A stretch of 64,000 nt of DNA from Bacillus mycoides (GTDB taxonomy: Bacteria > Bacillota > Bacilli > Bacillales > Bacillaceae_G). Each line of letters starts with the position of its first letter. Position 1 is the stretch's first letter. Both the position numbers and the translations under genes were made by a program. The DNA is taken from assembly GCF_001757995.1 (NCBI RefSeq), contig NZ_LXLV01000019.1, positions 62,001 through 126,000 on the forward strand, given 5' to 3'. The notes under the pieces were generated by a model. It saw nothing but the letters and a program-made list of their open reading frames with translations. It did not search any database and had not been told where the DNA came from. Positions 9,965 through 18,234 of this stretch are shown piece after piece.

Positions 9965-11902
9965 ATGATAGACATGCTTATAAATATATACCTTCCTCAT
10001 TTTTTTGATTGGCTTATAGAAACGTCACTTATGGCCAGTATATTGGTTGGATTTATTTTATGTATAAAAGTTCTATTTAGAAATAAGTTGACGCCCCGGT
10101 GGCAATATATGCTGTGGATCGTATTAATGATAAGACTTCTTTTACCATGGTCACCAGATAGCTCTTATAGTATTTATTCATTACTTTCCTATAGTTCTAG
10201 TGTATCGGAAGTTATTCCAAAAAATATGCCGTCTACTGAGAGTATAGTGAACATAGAAACCAATCATACAGTGGAATTGGAATCAAATTCTGAAACTGTG
10301 ACAAAAAATGGTGAACCTGAAGTAAACGCGAGTGCGGAACAACATACTACATTTTCTTTATACAAACTTGCTCTATATGTTTGGCTAGCTGGGGTAATCG
10401 TATTAGCAGTCATAACGTTTATTACAAATAGACGTTTATATTCTTACATAAAGAAACAAGCGGATATTACGGATGAACAGGTCGTTACAGTGTTTAATCG
10501 CTGTAAGCAGTCTATGAAAATGAAGAAGGCAGTTTCATTACGTCTAGCAGGAAAGATTGCGAGCCCAACTGTTTTCAGTTTCTTTCGTCCGAAAGTATTA
10601 CTATCAAAAAAACATATGAAAGTATTAAATGAGCAACAATTACAATATGTCTTTTACCATGAGTTAGCTCATATTAAGAGAAACGACGTAGCTGTAAATT
10701 GGATTATGTACAGTTTGCTCCTATTAAATTGGTTCAATCCGATTCTTTGGTACGCCTATTTCTGTATGCGAGAAGATCAAGAATTAGCCTGTGATGCATA
10801 TGCGCTTACTTTTATAGATAAAGAGGAGCAAATTGCATACGGTCATACAATTATTACTCTTTTAGAACATTATTCCTATCAAGCACCAAGCCTAGCAAAT
10901 TTAAGTAGAAATAAACGAACACTGAAAAGGAGAATCGTTATGATTAAAAAGTTTCAAAAGAAATCGTATCGTCTTTCTTTACTTGGAATCATTGCTATAG
11001 CAGCTATAGCAGGCGGATTTTTATTAAATGCAAGGATAACTGAGGGAGATGAAAGACAGAAAGAAAAGGTTGTAGAAAAAAAGCAATCTAAAGCGGCTTT
11101 TGAAAAAGCGATAGAAACAGTATTAGGTACACCGGAGAATGCAAGTAGAGAATGGGGGATGTCAATAAAGTCATATAAAAGGAATACAGATTTTTTGTAT
11201 TTGGCAGAAAAGAATTTTACAAAAGAAGAATTTGAGCAGTATGTTCAATTATTTAAGGAAGCGCAAGAAATTCATAAAAAAGCAATGGTTAAGAAAAATG
11301 TGCCTGAGAATTATGATGGAGATACAAAGGAATATAAACCTGAACGCTTGAAGAAAGCTGATCAAGAAAGACTAGCTACTATTGAGAAGAAATTAAAACC
11401 GCTTGGAGATAAGCTGGAGAAGTCTTTAACATATACTATAGAAGAAGCGAAAGATCATGTACCATTTCAAATTAAGCAGCCGACTTATATAACTGAAGGT
11501 TATGAGTTAAAGAGAGAATGGGCTGATTCATATTTTGGAAGAGATGTAGAATTAGTTATTAAATCAGAATATACAAAAGGGAAATATGGTTTTACAATTT
11601 ATCAGTCAAGAATGTATGTAGGTGGTAATAAGGATCCACTACACTACATGATGCCTGGAGAAGAGGATCTAGAAAGTTATAGTTTAGATGGGAAAGGAAT
11701 GGTATATAATAAATCTTCTCATGGAGAGGGTAAGTTAAGAGGCCTCAAAATGTTTGTACCAGCACAAGGTAAGAATAGTGAGTATCAAATTGTCATAGTG
11801 AATGATATTTTTACAAGAGATACAAAGATATACGAAGAGATAATCGATGATGAGCTAACTAAGAAAGAGATGGAGAAAATATTACTTTCTATGTCAAAAT
11901 AA
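9965..11902 (+). CDS. BlaR1/M56-family membrane metallopeptidase, sensor-type
   Basis: A 645-residue membrane protease paired with the BlaI-like repressor. Hydrophobic segments lie near residues 15-35, 48-62, 125-148 and 328-348, and the zinc motif FYHELAHIKRND (HExxH) follows residue 230, with ELACDAYAL supplying the third ligand. The C-terminal extracellular part (350-645) is not the penicillin-binding domain of BlaR1: I see no SxxK/KTG pattern. It ends in a DUF4367-like segment (ITEGYELKREWADSYFG onward). It therefore probably senses something other than beta-lactams and then cleaves the repressor. ATG follows GGAAGGATAG. Confidence 0.88.
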   Translation: MIDMLINIYLPHFFDWLIETSLMASILVGFILCIKVLFRNKLTPRWQYMLWIVLMIRLLLPWSPDSSYSIYSLLSYSSSVSEVIPKNMPSTESIVNIETNHTVELESNSETVTKNGEPEVNASAEQHTTFSLYKLALYVWLAGVIVLAVITFITNRRLYSYIKKQADITDEQVVTVFNRCKQSMKMKKAVSLRLAGKIASPTVFSFFRPKVLLSKKHMKVLNEQQLQYVFYHELAHIKRNDVAVNWIMYSLLLLNWFNPILWYAYFCMREDQELACDAYALTFIDKEEQIAYGHTIITLLEHYSYQAPSLANLSRNKRTLKRRIVMIKKFQKKSYRLSLLGIIAIAAIAGGFLLNARITEGDERQKEKVVEKKQSKAAFEKAIETVLGTPENASREWGMSIKSYKRNTDFLYLAEKNFTKEEFEQYVQLFKEAQEIHKKAMVKKNVPENYDGDTKEYKPERLKKADQERLATIEKKLKPLGDKLEKSLTYTIEEAKDHVPFQIKQPTYITEGYELKREWADSYFGRDVELVIKSEYTKGKYGFTIYQSRMYVGGNKDPLHYMMPGEEDLESYSLDGKGMVYNKSSHGEGKLRGLKMFVPAQGKNSEYQIVIVNDIFTRDTKIYEEIIDDELTKKEMEKILLSMSK

Positions 11903-11904
11903 AA

Positions 11905-11946
11905 GACAGTGTTCTTAAACTTTTGGTTTTAAGAACACTGTCTATT
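11905..11946 (+). terminator. Terminator after the BlaI/BlaR1-like operon
   Basis: A 14-bp stem, GACAGTGTTCTTAA with its complement, and a T-rich loop start 3 bp after the stop codon. The downstream U-tract is short. Confidence 0.8.
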
Positions 11947-12136
11947 TAATTAGATTTCTAGTGTGATTTAGCCAGCAATTATTATGAATATATTCTAGCT
12001 TTCCATACAAGTATAATTTTTGATACACTATGGACAGTATGATATAACTTGACTGGAATTTTTTTATACTGGGAATAACTAAAAAAGAGAACTTGTATAG
12101 AATGTAAGCGTGTGGTAATATCAAATATGTACTGAT

Positions 12137-12159
12137 TGACTATATTATCCAATTGGTCA
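12137..12159. promoter_or_regulatory. Predicted YhgD operator, site 1
   Basis: A 23-bp site beginning TGAC and ending TTGGTCA. The left half is imperfect. It covers the region just before the tetR ribosome site, and the same 23-bp frame recurs twice upstream of the yhgE-like gene, which suggests autoregulation by the TetR protein. Confidence 0.65.
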
Positions 12160-12176
12160 TTTTTGGAGGTGACGAT

Positions 12177-12749
12177 GTGGCTATAGATCGAAAACGTTCT
12201 ATTATTGAAGCTGCAACAAAGTCTTTTTCAGCATTCGGTTATAAAGCAACGACGATGGATCAAGTTGCGAAGTTAGCAAATGTAGGAAAAGGAACAATTT
12301 ATACTTTTTTCAAAAATAAAGAAGAACTATTTGGCGAAATTATTTCTAATTTAATTACAGAAATGAAGCAAGTTGCAGAAAATGCAATTCGTTCAGATGT
12401 TTCATTTTTTGAAAATGTACATAAGGCATTATATAGCATCTTAGAATTTAGAAAAGAACATCAGCTCATGATTAAACTAATTCAAGAAGAGCGTGATATG
12501 GGAACGAAAGAAGTACAAGAAGTGATGCAACAAGTAGATGTGGAAATCGTTTCTGTCATTCAAGCTTATTTAGAGATTGCGATTGAAAAAGGTGAAATTA
12601 GCAAGTGTGATCCAGAAATTACAGCATTTATTATGCTTCGCCTATACGTGTCTCTTATTTTTGATTGGGAAAAAAATCATGAACCGTTAGAAAAAGAGAA
12701 AATATCGGAATTATTCGAACTTTATTTATTAAAAGGATTGTCAAACTAA
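12177..12749 (+). CDS. yhgD: TetR family regulator, YhgD-like
   Basis: A 190-residue TetR regulator. Residues 5-50 form the DNA-binding domain (RSIIEAATKSFSAFGYKATT, then NVGKGTIYTFFKNKEELF); the rest is the helical ligand and dimer domain. GTG at 12177 is chosen because GGAGGTG sits 5 bases upstream; an earlier in-frame TTG would overlap the operator-like site. As in B. subtilis yhgD-yhgE, it precedes a giant YhgE/Pip protein. Three 23-bp TGAC-N15-GTCA palindromes flank the two genes and are the likely binding sites. The ligand is unknown. Confidence 0.9.
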   Translation: MAIDRKRSIIEAATKSFSAFGYKATTMDQVAKLANVGKGTIYTFFKNKEELFGEIISNLITEMKQVAENAIRSDVSFFENVHKALYSILEFRKEHQLMIKLIQEERDMGTKEVQEVMQQVDVEIVSVIQAYLEIAIEKGEISKCDPEITAFIMLRLYVSLIFDWEKNHEPLEKEKISELFELYLLKGLSN

Positions 12750-12766
12750 GATAATCCTTTTATTTT
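12731..12766 (+). terminator. Weak terminator after the tetR gene
   Basis: A 9-bp stem, AAAAGGATT / AATCCTTTT, with a 13-base loop is followed by ATTTTT. It overlaps the tetR stop codon and would partly separate it from the next gene. Confidence 0.55.
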
Positions 12767-12775
12767 TATAAAAAG

Positions 12776-12798
12776 TGACCAATTGAACAAAGTGGTCA
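12776..12798. promoter_or_regulatory. Predicted YhgD operator, site 2
   Basis: A 23-bp palindrome starting TGACCAATT and ending GTGGTCA, with the same half-site spacing as the sites at 12137 and 12920. It lies in the 215-bp gap before the yhgE-like gene. Confidence 0.7.
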
Positions 12799-12919
12799 TA
12801 TATTTATTTTAGGAGGGATAATAGAAATATTCACTTCATATTAAGGAAAAGTTGCATAGTATAAATTCGGGGATAAGGCATATGTATGAATAAGTATAGC
12901 CTTTTTATTTGGATAAAAA

Positions 12920-12942
12920 TGACCAAAAAATGATTTTGGTCA
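12920..12942. promoter_or_regulatory. Predicted YhgD operator, site 3
   Basis: The best of the three 23-bp sites: TGACCAAAA, a 5-base centre, TTTTGGTCA, extended by AAAA and TTTT on the two sides. It lies 13 bp before the AAAAAGGGGG ribosome site of the yhgE-like gene, a position expected to block transcription. Confidence 0.75.
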
Positions 12943-12964
12943 TTTTTAAAAAGGGGGATAAATT

Positions 12965-15900
12965 ATGAGATGGCATAAGTTGCTTAGTAAAGAATTTGCA
13001 GAGATTATAAAAAGTAAAAAAATATTAATCCCAATCATTGCGGTTTTATTTGTACCGATTTTATATGCGGGTATGTTTTTATGGGCTTTTTGGGATCCGT
13101 ATGAACAGCTAGATGACTTGCCAGTTGCGGTAGTCAATTTAGATAAAGGTGCAGAACTTGATGGGAAACCAATTGAGGTCGGGAAAGGGCTCGTTGATAA
13201 CTTAAAAGATAATAAAAGTTTTAAATGGGAATTTGTAAGTGAAAAAGAAGCGAAAGAGGGAATGGAAGGTAGAAAGTATTACATGTTAGTACGTATTCCA
13301 GATGACTTCTCAAGTAACGCTACAACGTTATTAAAAGACGATCCGAAACCATTAAACTTAGAATACATTCCAAATGAAAGTTTAAACTTCTTATCTTCAC
13401 AAATTGGCGGAACAGCAATTGAAAAAATTAAAGGTGAAGTATCAAGCACGTTAACGAAAACATATGCAGAGAAAATGTTTGATTCCATTAAAGACGTCTC
13501 AAAAGGATTAGCAGATGGAGCGGACGGAGCAAATAAGTTACATGACGGAGCTAGTGAGTTGCATGATGGATCAAGTAAAGTGACGGAGGGGCTCCAGACA
13601 CTTCAAGGGAAATCTGGGGAGATACAGGCTGGTGTAGGGAAACTATTTGATGGATCTGGTCAGGTAACAGATGGATTGCATACGTTGCAAGGAAAGTCTG
13701 GAGAAATGACAACAGGTATTAATAAATTGTTAGATGGATCTGGTCAGGTAACAAGTGGATTGTATACGTTACAAGGGAAGTCTGGAGAGATGACAATTGG
13801 TATTAATAAATTGCTAGATGGATCTGGAAAGGTAACAGATGGCTCAAGTAAAGTAACGAATGGTTTAAATATGTTAAACAGTAAAACAGGAGAAATGAAG
13901 ATTGGAATTACTGAGTTGTTAAATGGAACAGGACCGCTTTACGGTGGTTCTAGTCAAGTTAATAGTGGTTTAAATGTGTTAGTTAATAAATCGGGTGAGT
14001 TACAAAAAGGGATAGGAAATCTTTCTAATGGCTCAGGTCAATTGTATGGTGGTTTAAAAGAATTAGAGGATAAATCTATTGAATTAAATAATGGTTTGAA
14101 AGGTGTTTCTACAGGTTCTAACAAGTTGCAAAAAGGTACAGGCGAACTTTCAAGTGGTCTAGAGAAACTAGATGGGGAAAAAGGTCGACTAGAAGAAGGG
14201 GCACAAAAAATTCAGCAAGGGTTGCAAGATTTAAATAATCAAGTACAAAGTGTTGTAACCGATCAATCAAATGTACAGAAGTCGTCAAATACAGTACAAC
14301 AAGTAAATACAGAAATAAATAAAGCAGCGGAAAGCGTTGGACAACTAAAAGAAGGTTCTCTATCTAATGTAGAGATTGCAAATCAAACAACAAAAGATGT
14401 CGCAGCTTTGAAGGAACAAATTGCAAGTCTACCACAAGAATATCAAGATAAGTTAGAACCATTTATAGAAAATGTTAAGAAAGACACAGAGACAGTTCAA
14501 AAGAAATCAACAGAATTTGTCAGTGCAACAAGTACAGTGAATAAAAATGTATCACAGTTAAAAAATGTAATGAATGAAGAGGGGGCACCAATAAAGGTAT
14601 CAACTCCAGAAAATCTAAAGGGTCTAGTGGCTGGTATCGAAAAATTAGCAAAAGAGCAAAAAGAATTTGTAACTAATTTCCAAGGGTTCGGTAAAGGGTT
14701 AGGGGAAGCGAAACTTGGAGCAAATAATGTAGCAGAAGGAAGTAAAGAATTTAATGCTGGTGTTAGTAAATTGGCTGAAAATGGGCCGAAGCTTGTAAGT
14801 GGCGTTAATGAATTGAAAGATGGTGCAGGTAAGCTAAATGGTGGTTTAGGTGAATTATCTACAGGATCCAATCAATTAATTACAGGTGTAAATCAATTAG
14901 CTGATGGCTCTGGAAAAGTGACAAGTGGTTTAGGAAAACTAAATGGTGGCTTAGGTGAATTATCTAGTGGTGCTAATCAAATGGCTGGAGGAATAAATCA
15001 GTTAGCAGGTGGATCTAGCCAGGTCACAGAAGGCTCAGGTCAAGTAACAACAGGCTTAGGCACATTATCAGGAGGAACAGGCCAATTAGTCGATGGAGTA
15101 AACAAGCTAGCAAATGGCTCAAGTCAAGTAACAACAGGCTTAGGTACATTATCAGGAGGAACAGGCCAATTAGTTGAAGGAGTAAACAAGCTAACAAATG
15201 GCTCAGATCAAGTAACAACAGGCTTAGGAACATTATCGAGTGGTTCAACCCAGCTAATCGACGGAGTAAATAAACTAACAGACGGCTCTGGAAAAGTGAC
15301 AGACGGGCTCGTAAAGGTAAATGATGGATCAGGTACACTGGCTGAGAAACTTGGTGAAGGTGCAGAAAAAACAGGAGAAGTAAAAGGTACGGATAAAACG
15401 TATGATATGTTTGCAAGCCCAGTAAAAGTGAAGACGGAGAAAATGGCGGAAGTTCCAAACTATGGAACAGGATTCACACCATATTTCTTATCACTCGGTT
15501 TATTCGTTGGGGCATTACTATTATCTATCGTATACCCATTACGCGATACAGTTGGCGTTCCGAAATCAGGATTCAGCTGGTTTATTAGTAAGTTTGGTGT
15601 TTTACTATCAGTCGGTATTATTCAAGCAATAGTAGCAGATGTCATATTACTGTTCTGGTTAGGTGTAGAAGTACAAAGTATTCCATACTTCATACTCTTT
15701 AGTATTGTTACGAGTTTAGCGTTTATTTCATTAATTCAATGTTTAGTAACAGCATTCGGTGATGCAGGACGTTTCATCGCCATCATTACATTAATTATTC
15801 AGCTTACAACAAGTGCTGGAACATTCCCGCTAGAATTGATTCCGAAGTATTTACAACCATTTAATGCTTGGTTACCGATGACATACTCTGTATCAGGATT

Positions 15901-16063
15901 GAAAGCAGTCGTATCAAGCGGAGACTTTAACTTCATGTGGCAAAACATTGGAATACTCATGATCTTTATCGTTGTATTATCACTTGGAACAATCGCTTCA
16001 TTAACTTGGATGCATAAACGACAATTTAAAAATATTGCTGAAAATCAATCGGTTGAAGCGTAG
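12965..16063 (+). CDS. yhgE: YhgE/Pip family giant membrane protein with heptad-repeat ectodomain
   Basis: A 1032-residue membrane protein. One hydrophobic segment lies near 20-43; five more lie in the last ~190 residues, in the ABC-2/YhgE arrangement. The ~800-residue outer part is a long Gly/Ser/Leu helical repeat (units such as DGSGQVTDGLHTL and GLGTLSGGTGQL) interrupted by a coiled segment (about 420-600). Two stretches repeat with a period of 28 residues (four heptads). Relatives include Lactococcus Pip, a phage receptor, and the YueB/EsaA proteins of type VII secretion; I do not see Esx or EssC genes here. The gene is probably repressed by the upstream TetR protein. ATG follows AAAAAGGGGG. 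Confidence 0.93.
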   Translation: MRWHKLLSKEFAEIIKSKKILIPIIAVLFVPILYAGMFLWAFWDPYEQLDDLPVAVVNLDKGAELDGKPIEVGKGLVDNLKDNKSFKWEFVSEKEAKEGMEGRKYYMLVRIPDDFSSNATTLLKDDPKPLNLEYIPNESLNFLSSQIGGTAIEKIKGEVSSTLTKTYAEKMFDSIKDVSKGLADGADGANKLHDGASELHDGSSKVTEGLQTLQGKSGEIQAGVGKLFDGSGQVTDGLHTLQGKSGEMTTGINKLLDGSGQVTSGLYTLQGKSGEMTIGINKLLDGSGKVTDGSSKVTNGLNMLNSKTGEMKIGITELLNGTGPLYGGSSQVNSGLNVLVNKSGELQKGIGNLSNGSGQLYGGLKELEDKSIELNNGLKGVSTGSNKLQKGTGELSSGLEKLDGEKGRLEEGAQKIQQGLQDLNNQVQSVVTDQSNVQKSSNTVQQVNTEINKAAESVGQLKEGSLSNVEIANQTTKDVAALKEQIASLPQEYQDKLEPFIENVKKDTETVQKKSTEFVSATSTVNKNVSQLKNVMNEEGAPIKVSTPENLKGLVAGIEKLAKEQKEFVTNFQGFGKGLGEAKLGANNVAEGSKEFNAGVSKLAENGPKLVSGVNELKDGAGKLNGGLGELSTGSNQLITGVNQLADGSGKVTSGLGKLNGGLGELSSGANQMAGGINQLAGGSSQVTEGSGQVTTGLGTLSGGTGQLVDGVNKLANGSSQVTTGLGTLSGGTGQLVEGVNKLTNGSDQVTTGLGTLSSGSTQLIDGVNKLTDGSGKVTDGLVKVNDGSGTLAEKLGEGAEKTGEVKGTDKTYDMFASPVKVKTEKMAEVPNYGTGFTPYFLSLGLFVGALLLSIVYPLRDTVGVPKSGFSWFISKFGVLLSVGIIQAIVADVILLFWLGVEVQSIPYFILFSIVTSLAFISLIQCLVTAFGDAGRFIAIITLIIQLTTSAGTFPLELIPKYLQPFNAWLPMTYSVSGLKAVVSSGDFNFMWQNIGILMIFIVVLSLGTIASLTWMHKRQFKNIAENQSVEA
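13649..13824 (+). repeat. 84-bp tandem repeat inside yhgE, first block
   Basis: Two near-identical 84-bp units encode a 28-residue period (DGSGQVT, then LQGKSGEMT, then GINKLL). The units differ at few bases, so they look recently duplicated and could change copy number by recombination or slippage. Confidence 0.8.
15040..15250 (+). repeat. 84-bp tandem repeat inside yhgE, second block
   Basis: About two and a half 84-bp units encode GLGTLSGGTGQLV, GVNKL, NGS and QVTT. The first two differ by only a handful of bases. The period equals that of the first block although the sequences differ, so both keep a four-heptad spacing. Confidence 0.85.
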
Positions 16064-16092
16064 AAAAAAGCACCTTTTCGGTGCTTTTTTTA
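16064..16092. terminator. Bidirectional terminator after yhgE
   Basis: The stem AAAAAAGCACC / GGTGCTTTTTT with a 5-base loop starts directly after the stop codon. It lies between convergent genes and reaches the stop of the minus-strand PH-domain gene. Confidence 0.9.
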
Positions 16093-16521
16093 TTGTAATG
16101 CAGGGCATCTTTTCTGTAGTTCGGATATGAATCTTTCAGGATCTTTCGGTGAGATTTTTACACTTCCTAAAGCTCCTGACGTATAAAAGATTTCATAACA
16201 ATCTTTTGAAGAGAGAATACGGTATCCAATTAAAATGTTATCTGTTTTCGAGATATTCGTTATATGGCCGTACGGAATTTTACTTCGAAATGGGCCACCT
16301 TTCACGAATAAGTAATCTTCATAGAATGTATATGTAATAGAAAAGGAGCACCATAATAGGAAGCCAGAAGATATAAAGAAAATAGATAGTAGAATGTATG
16401 CATCTGTTGTAGTAGCTTCATCATCAAATATGAGAGGAAGTATTGTTACAGCGCCAGTGGTGAAAATAGCGAAACTGATGATAGACAAGAAGAATGTATC
16501 CATTTTAGAGTGAAATGTCAT
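16090..16521 (-). CDS. Small membrane protein with bacterial PH domain (bPH4/DUF1200-like)
   Basis: A 143-residue protein. Two membrane segments occur near residues 9-30 (FFLSIISFAIFTTGAVTILP) and 42-60. A compact beta-rich domain follows (FYEDYLFVKGGPFRSKIPYG, then SSKDCYEIFYTSG and VKISPKDPERFISEL), which fits the bacterial PH-like DUF1200 fold of proteins such as YyaB. The function is unknown. ATG at 16521 follows AGGAGAAGGAGGG on the minus strand. Confidence 0.8.
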   Translation of the reverse strand: MTFHSKMDTFFLSIISFAIFTTGAVTILPLIFDDEATTTDAYILLSIFFISSGFLLWCSFSITYTFYEDYLFVKGGPFRSKIPYGHITNISKTDNILIGYRILSSKDCYEIFYTSGALGSVKISPKDPERFISELQKRCPALQ

Positions 16522-16626
16522 TTGTATCCCTCCTTCTCCTTGATTTTACCATATTTCATGTGTAGGCTAAATAAAAGGACAGGAATTGCAACCATTTGAA
16601 CAGAAGTATATTACATGGGAGTTGAT

Positions 16627-16842
16627 ATGATGAAAGGAAATCTTACTTATTATTTTATTGTAAATCCGCTAATAATCTTTCTTGTTTACGCCCTTTCACC
16701 TATCTTGTTTCATAAAGAGGAATATACAAGTATGAAAGATACATTTGGAATACTTTTATTCTACTATGTGCTAATTAGTGGCTATTACTTTATGGATGTT
16801 GTAAGTGAAAGAATAAAGAAAAATGGTAAGGACAAACAATAA
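16627..16842 (+). CDS. Small hypothetical membrane protein (71 aa)
   Basis: Not recognised. It has two hydrophobic segments near residues 8-25 (YFIVNPLIIFLVYALSPILF) and 40-58 (FGILLFYYVLISGYYFMDVV) and a short charged tail (SERIKKNGKDKQ). An ATG at 16615 is in frame, but GGGAG at 16617-16621 supports starting at 16627 or 16630. The next gene starts 36 bp after the stop, so the two may be co-transcribed. Confidence 0.65.
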   Translation: MMKGNLTYYFIVNPLIIFLVYALSPILFHKEEYTSMKDTFGILLFYYVLISGYYFMDVVSERIKKNGKDKQ

Positions 16843-16878
16843 AGTTTTATTACATCAAAATTGATGGAGGATAACAAA

Positions 16879-17184
16879 ATGACTGAAAGCGAAATGAAAT
16901 TCAGGGATACGACCATTCGTAACTTTTTAGATAAAGAGGATCGTTTAAAATCGATTCCAGGTCAAAAGAAGAAAAAACTAGTATTGTTAGAGCATTTAGT
17001 TAGCAAGTTAAACGCTGAAAATCAATATACAGAAAAAGAAATTAATACATTCATAAAACAATATCATGATGATTTTTGTACGATTAGACGAGAATTCATA
17101 GTGCATGGATTTATGGATCGAGAGGATAATATGTACCGTATAAATGGGAGAGAAGTATGGACGAAGTGGGAGGAATTAAAATAA
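16879..17184 (+). CDS. DUF2087 domain protein
   Basis: A 101-residue protein made almost wholly of a DUF2087 domain: IRNFLDKEDRLKSIPGQKKK, then HLVSKLNAENQYTEKEINTF and IRREFIVHGFMDREDNMYRI. The domain is a winged-helix-like module often found alone or behind a regulator domain; its role is not established. GGAGG at 16866-16870 supports ATG at 16879 rather than the upstream TTG or ATG in the same frame. Confidence 0.85.
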   Translation: MTESEMKFRDTTIRNFLDKEDRLKSIPGQKKKKLVLLEHLVSKLNAENQYTEKEINTFIKQYHDDFCTIRREFIVHGFMDREDNMYRINGREVWTKWEELK

Positions 17185-17186
17185 TG

Positions 17187-17211
17187 AATCAGCGGGGTAT
17201 CCCCACTGATT
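17187..17211. terminator. Hairpin between convergent genes, bcr1-like 3' arm
   Basis: AATCAG, a mismatch, GGGG, a 3-base loop, CCCC, a mismatch, CTGATT. There is no T-run. The arms match the 3' hairpin of the bcr1-type repeat at 41729, so this may be a repeat remnant reused as a transcription stop. Confidence 0.55.
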
Positions 17212-17222
17212 AGTATCTCGCG

Positions 17223-17564
17223 CTAGTCTTGCATTTTTCTTTGTAGTAAGTCTATGAACTCTTCAATATTTGAACTTGTAATGTATCCCAACGTTATATA
17301 TTCATCTTCATAATAAAATATTATTTTTTTGTCAAAGATTCTTCTCTTCGTTTCTATAGATAGAATTTTTTTATACTCAAATTCGGCAATTAATGTATTT
17401 TTATGTTGGCCCAAAAAGAGAAGTCTTCTGTTAGTAGCAAATAACATACCTGGATACGGGACTTTATGCATATTAATATAGTCAGTAAGTGAACATTTTA
17501 AAGTAGAGACAATAACTTCGTCTTTATATAATAGTTGTTTTGCAGCTGTTAAAATTGGATTCAT
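17223..17564 (-). CDS. PH-domain protein (YokE-like)
   Basis: A 113-residue protein: N-terminal helix (MNPILTAAKQLLYKDE), then a beta-sandwich sequence (VPYPGMLFATNRRLLFLGQ, FEYKKILSIETKRRIFDKKI, DEYITLGYITSSNIEEFIDLL) typical of the bacterial PH/YokE group. The long upstream in-frame stretch is rejected because AAAGGGA lies 9 bases before this ATG. The function is unknown. A degenerate copy of its middle part sits about 0.8 kb away at 18235-18315, on the same strand, beyond the acetyltransferase gene. Confidence 0.8.
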   Translation of the reverse strand: MNPILTAAKQLLYKDEVIVSTLKCSLTDYINMHKVPYPGMLFATNRRLLFLGQHKNTLIAEFEYKKILSIETKRRIFDKKIIFYYEDEYITLGYITSSNIEEFIDLLQRKMQD

Positions 17565-17713
17565 TGTATACATTCCCTTTATATAGATGTAAGGATATTG
17601 TATCAAAAGTGAAAAGATTCTCAATATGTAATGTTGCATATTGAGCGTTTTAGATGTTCTTAGTTTGATAGATTCAGTATTAGTCTTTTAAGAAAAAGGT
17701 AAGAGGTGATTCG

Positions 17714-18223
17714 GTGATACGATTAGCAATAGAGGTTGATGCGGAATCAATTATGGATATTAGAAAAGAAATTATATTATCGGAAACTACTACAAAGTTT
17801 TTTATAGTATCTCCAAATAAAGTACCAAATGATATTGATTTAGAAAGAGACAAGATACGGAAGAGTAAGGAAAAAGGTAATCTTTACATAGTTTATGAAG
17901 TAGATAATAAGGTGGTCGGCTTTTTACTTTTCAATCGCTATGAACTAGAACGCTTACGACATGCAGGTACAATGGGAATGGGGATTAGAGAGGCTTACTG
18001 TAATCAAGGCATTGGTATGAAGCTAATTGAATTTCTTATTAGCTGGGCTAAAGGGCAGAAAGGTTTAGAGAAAATTTGCTTAGGTGTAGTTTCTATTAAT
18101 GATAGGGCAATTAAAGTGTACAAACGTATTGGCTTTGTAGAAGAAGGAAGACAAAGAAAGCAAATTAAATATGAAGATGGATCATATGGAGACGATGTAT
18201 TGATGGGTTTTTATATTGAATAA
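17714..18223 (+). CDS. GNAT family N-acetyltransferase
   Basis: A 169-residue acetyltransferase of RimI/PaiA-like shape. Beta strands 2-4 (NLYIVYEVDNKVVGFLLFNR, then AGTMGMGIREAYCNQGIGMK) carry the acetyl-CoA loop, here NQGIGMK in place of Q/RxxGxG/A. The C-terminal KICLGVVSINDRAIKVYKRIGF is the standard final part of the fold. The substrate cannot be told from sequence. The start is GTG at 17714 behind AAGAGGTGATTC. It sits between two related PH-gene sequences. Confidence 0.88.
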   Translation: MIRLAIEVDAESIMDIRKEIILSETTTKFFIVSPNKVPNDIDLERDKIRKSKEKGNLYIVYEVDNKVVGFLLFNRYELERLRHAGTMGMGIREAYCNQGIGMKLIEFLISWAKGQKGLEKICLGVVSINDRAIKVYKRIGFVEEGRQRKQIKYEDGSYGDDVLMGFYIE

Positions 18224-18234
18224 AAAGAGGGATG

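Noticed and set aside
8484-11902. A beta-lactam resistance locus
   Set aside because: There is no beta-lactamase or penicillin-binding protein gene, and the sensor lacks the penicillin-binding domain; only the regulator type is shared.
11942-12124. A 60-codon frame on the minus strand between the BlaR1-like and tetR genes
   Set aside because: It begins inside the terminator region, has no ribosome site and shows no family pattern; the DNA is AT-rich intergenic.
15024-15458. A 144-codon minus-strand frame under the yhgE repeats, rich in Leu
   Set aside because: It is the reverse-strand shadow of a repetitive, Gly/Ser-rich gene; no ribosome site and no independent evidence.
12965-16063. A type VII secretion locus around the YhgE-like gene
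   Set aside because: No WXG100, EssC-type ATPase or YukD-like gene is nearby; gene order matches the ordinary yhgD-yhgE pair.
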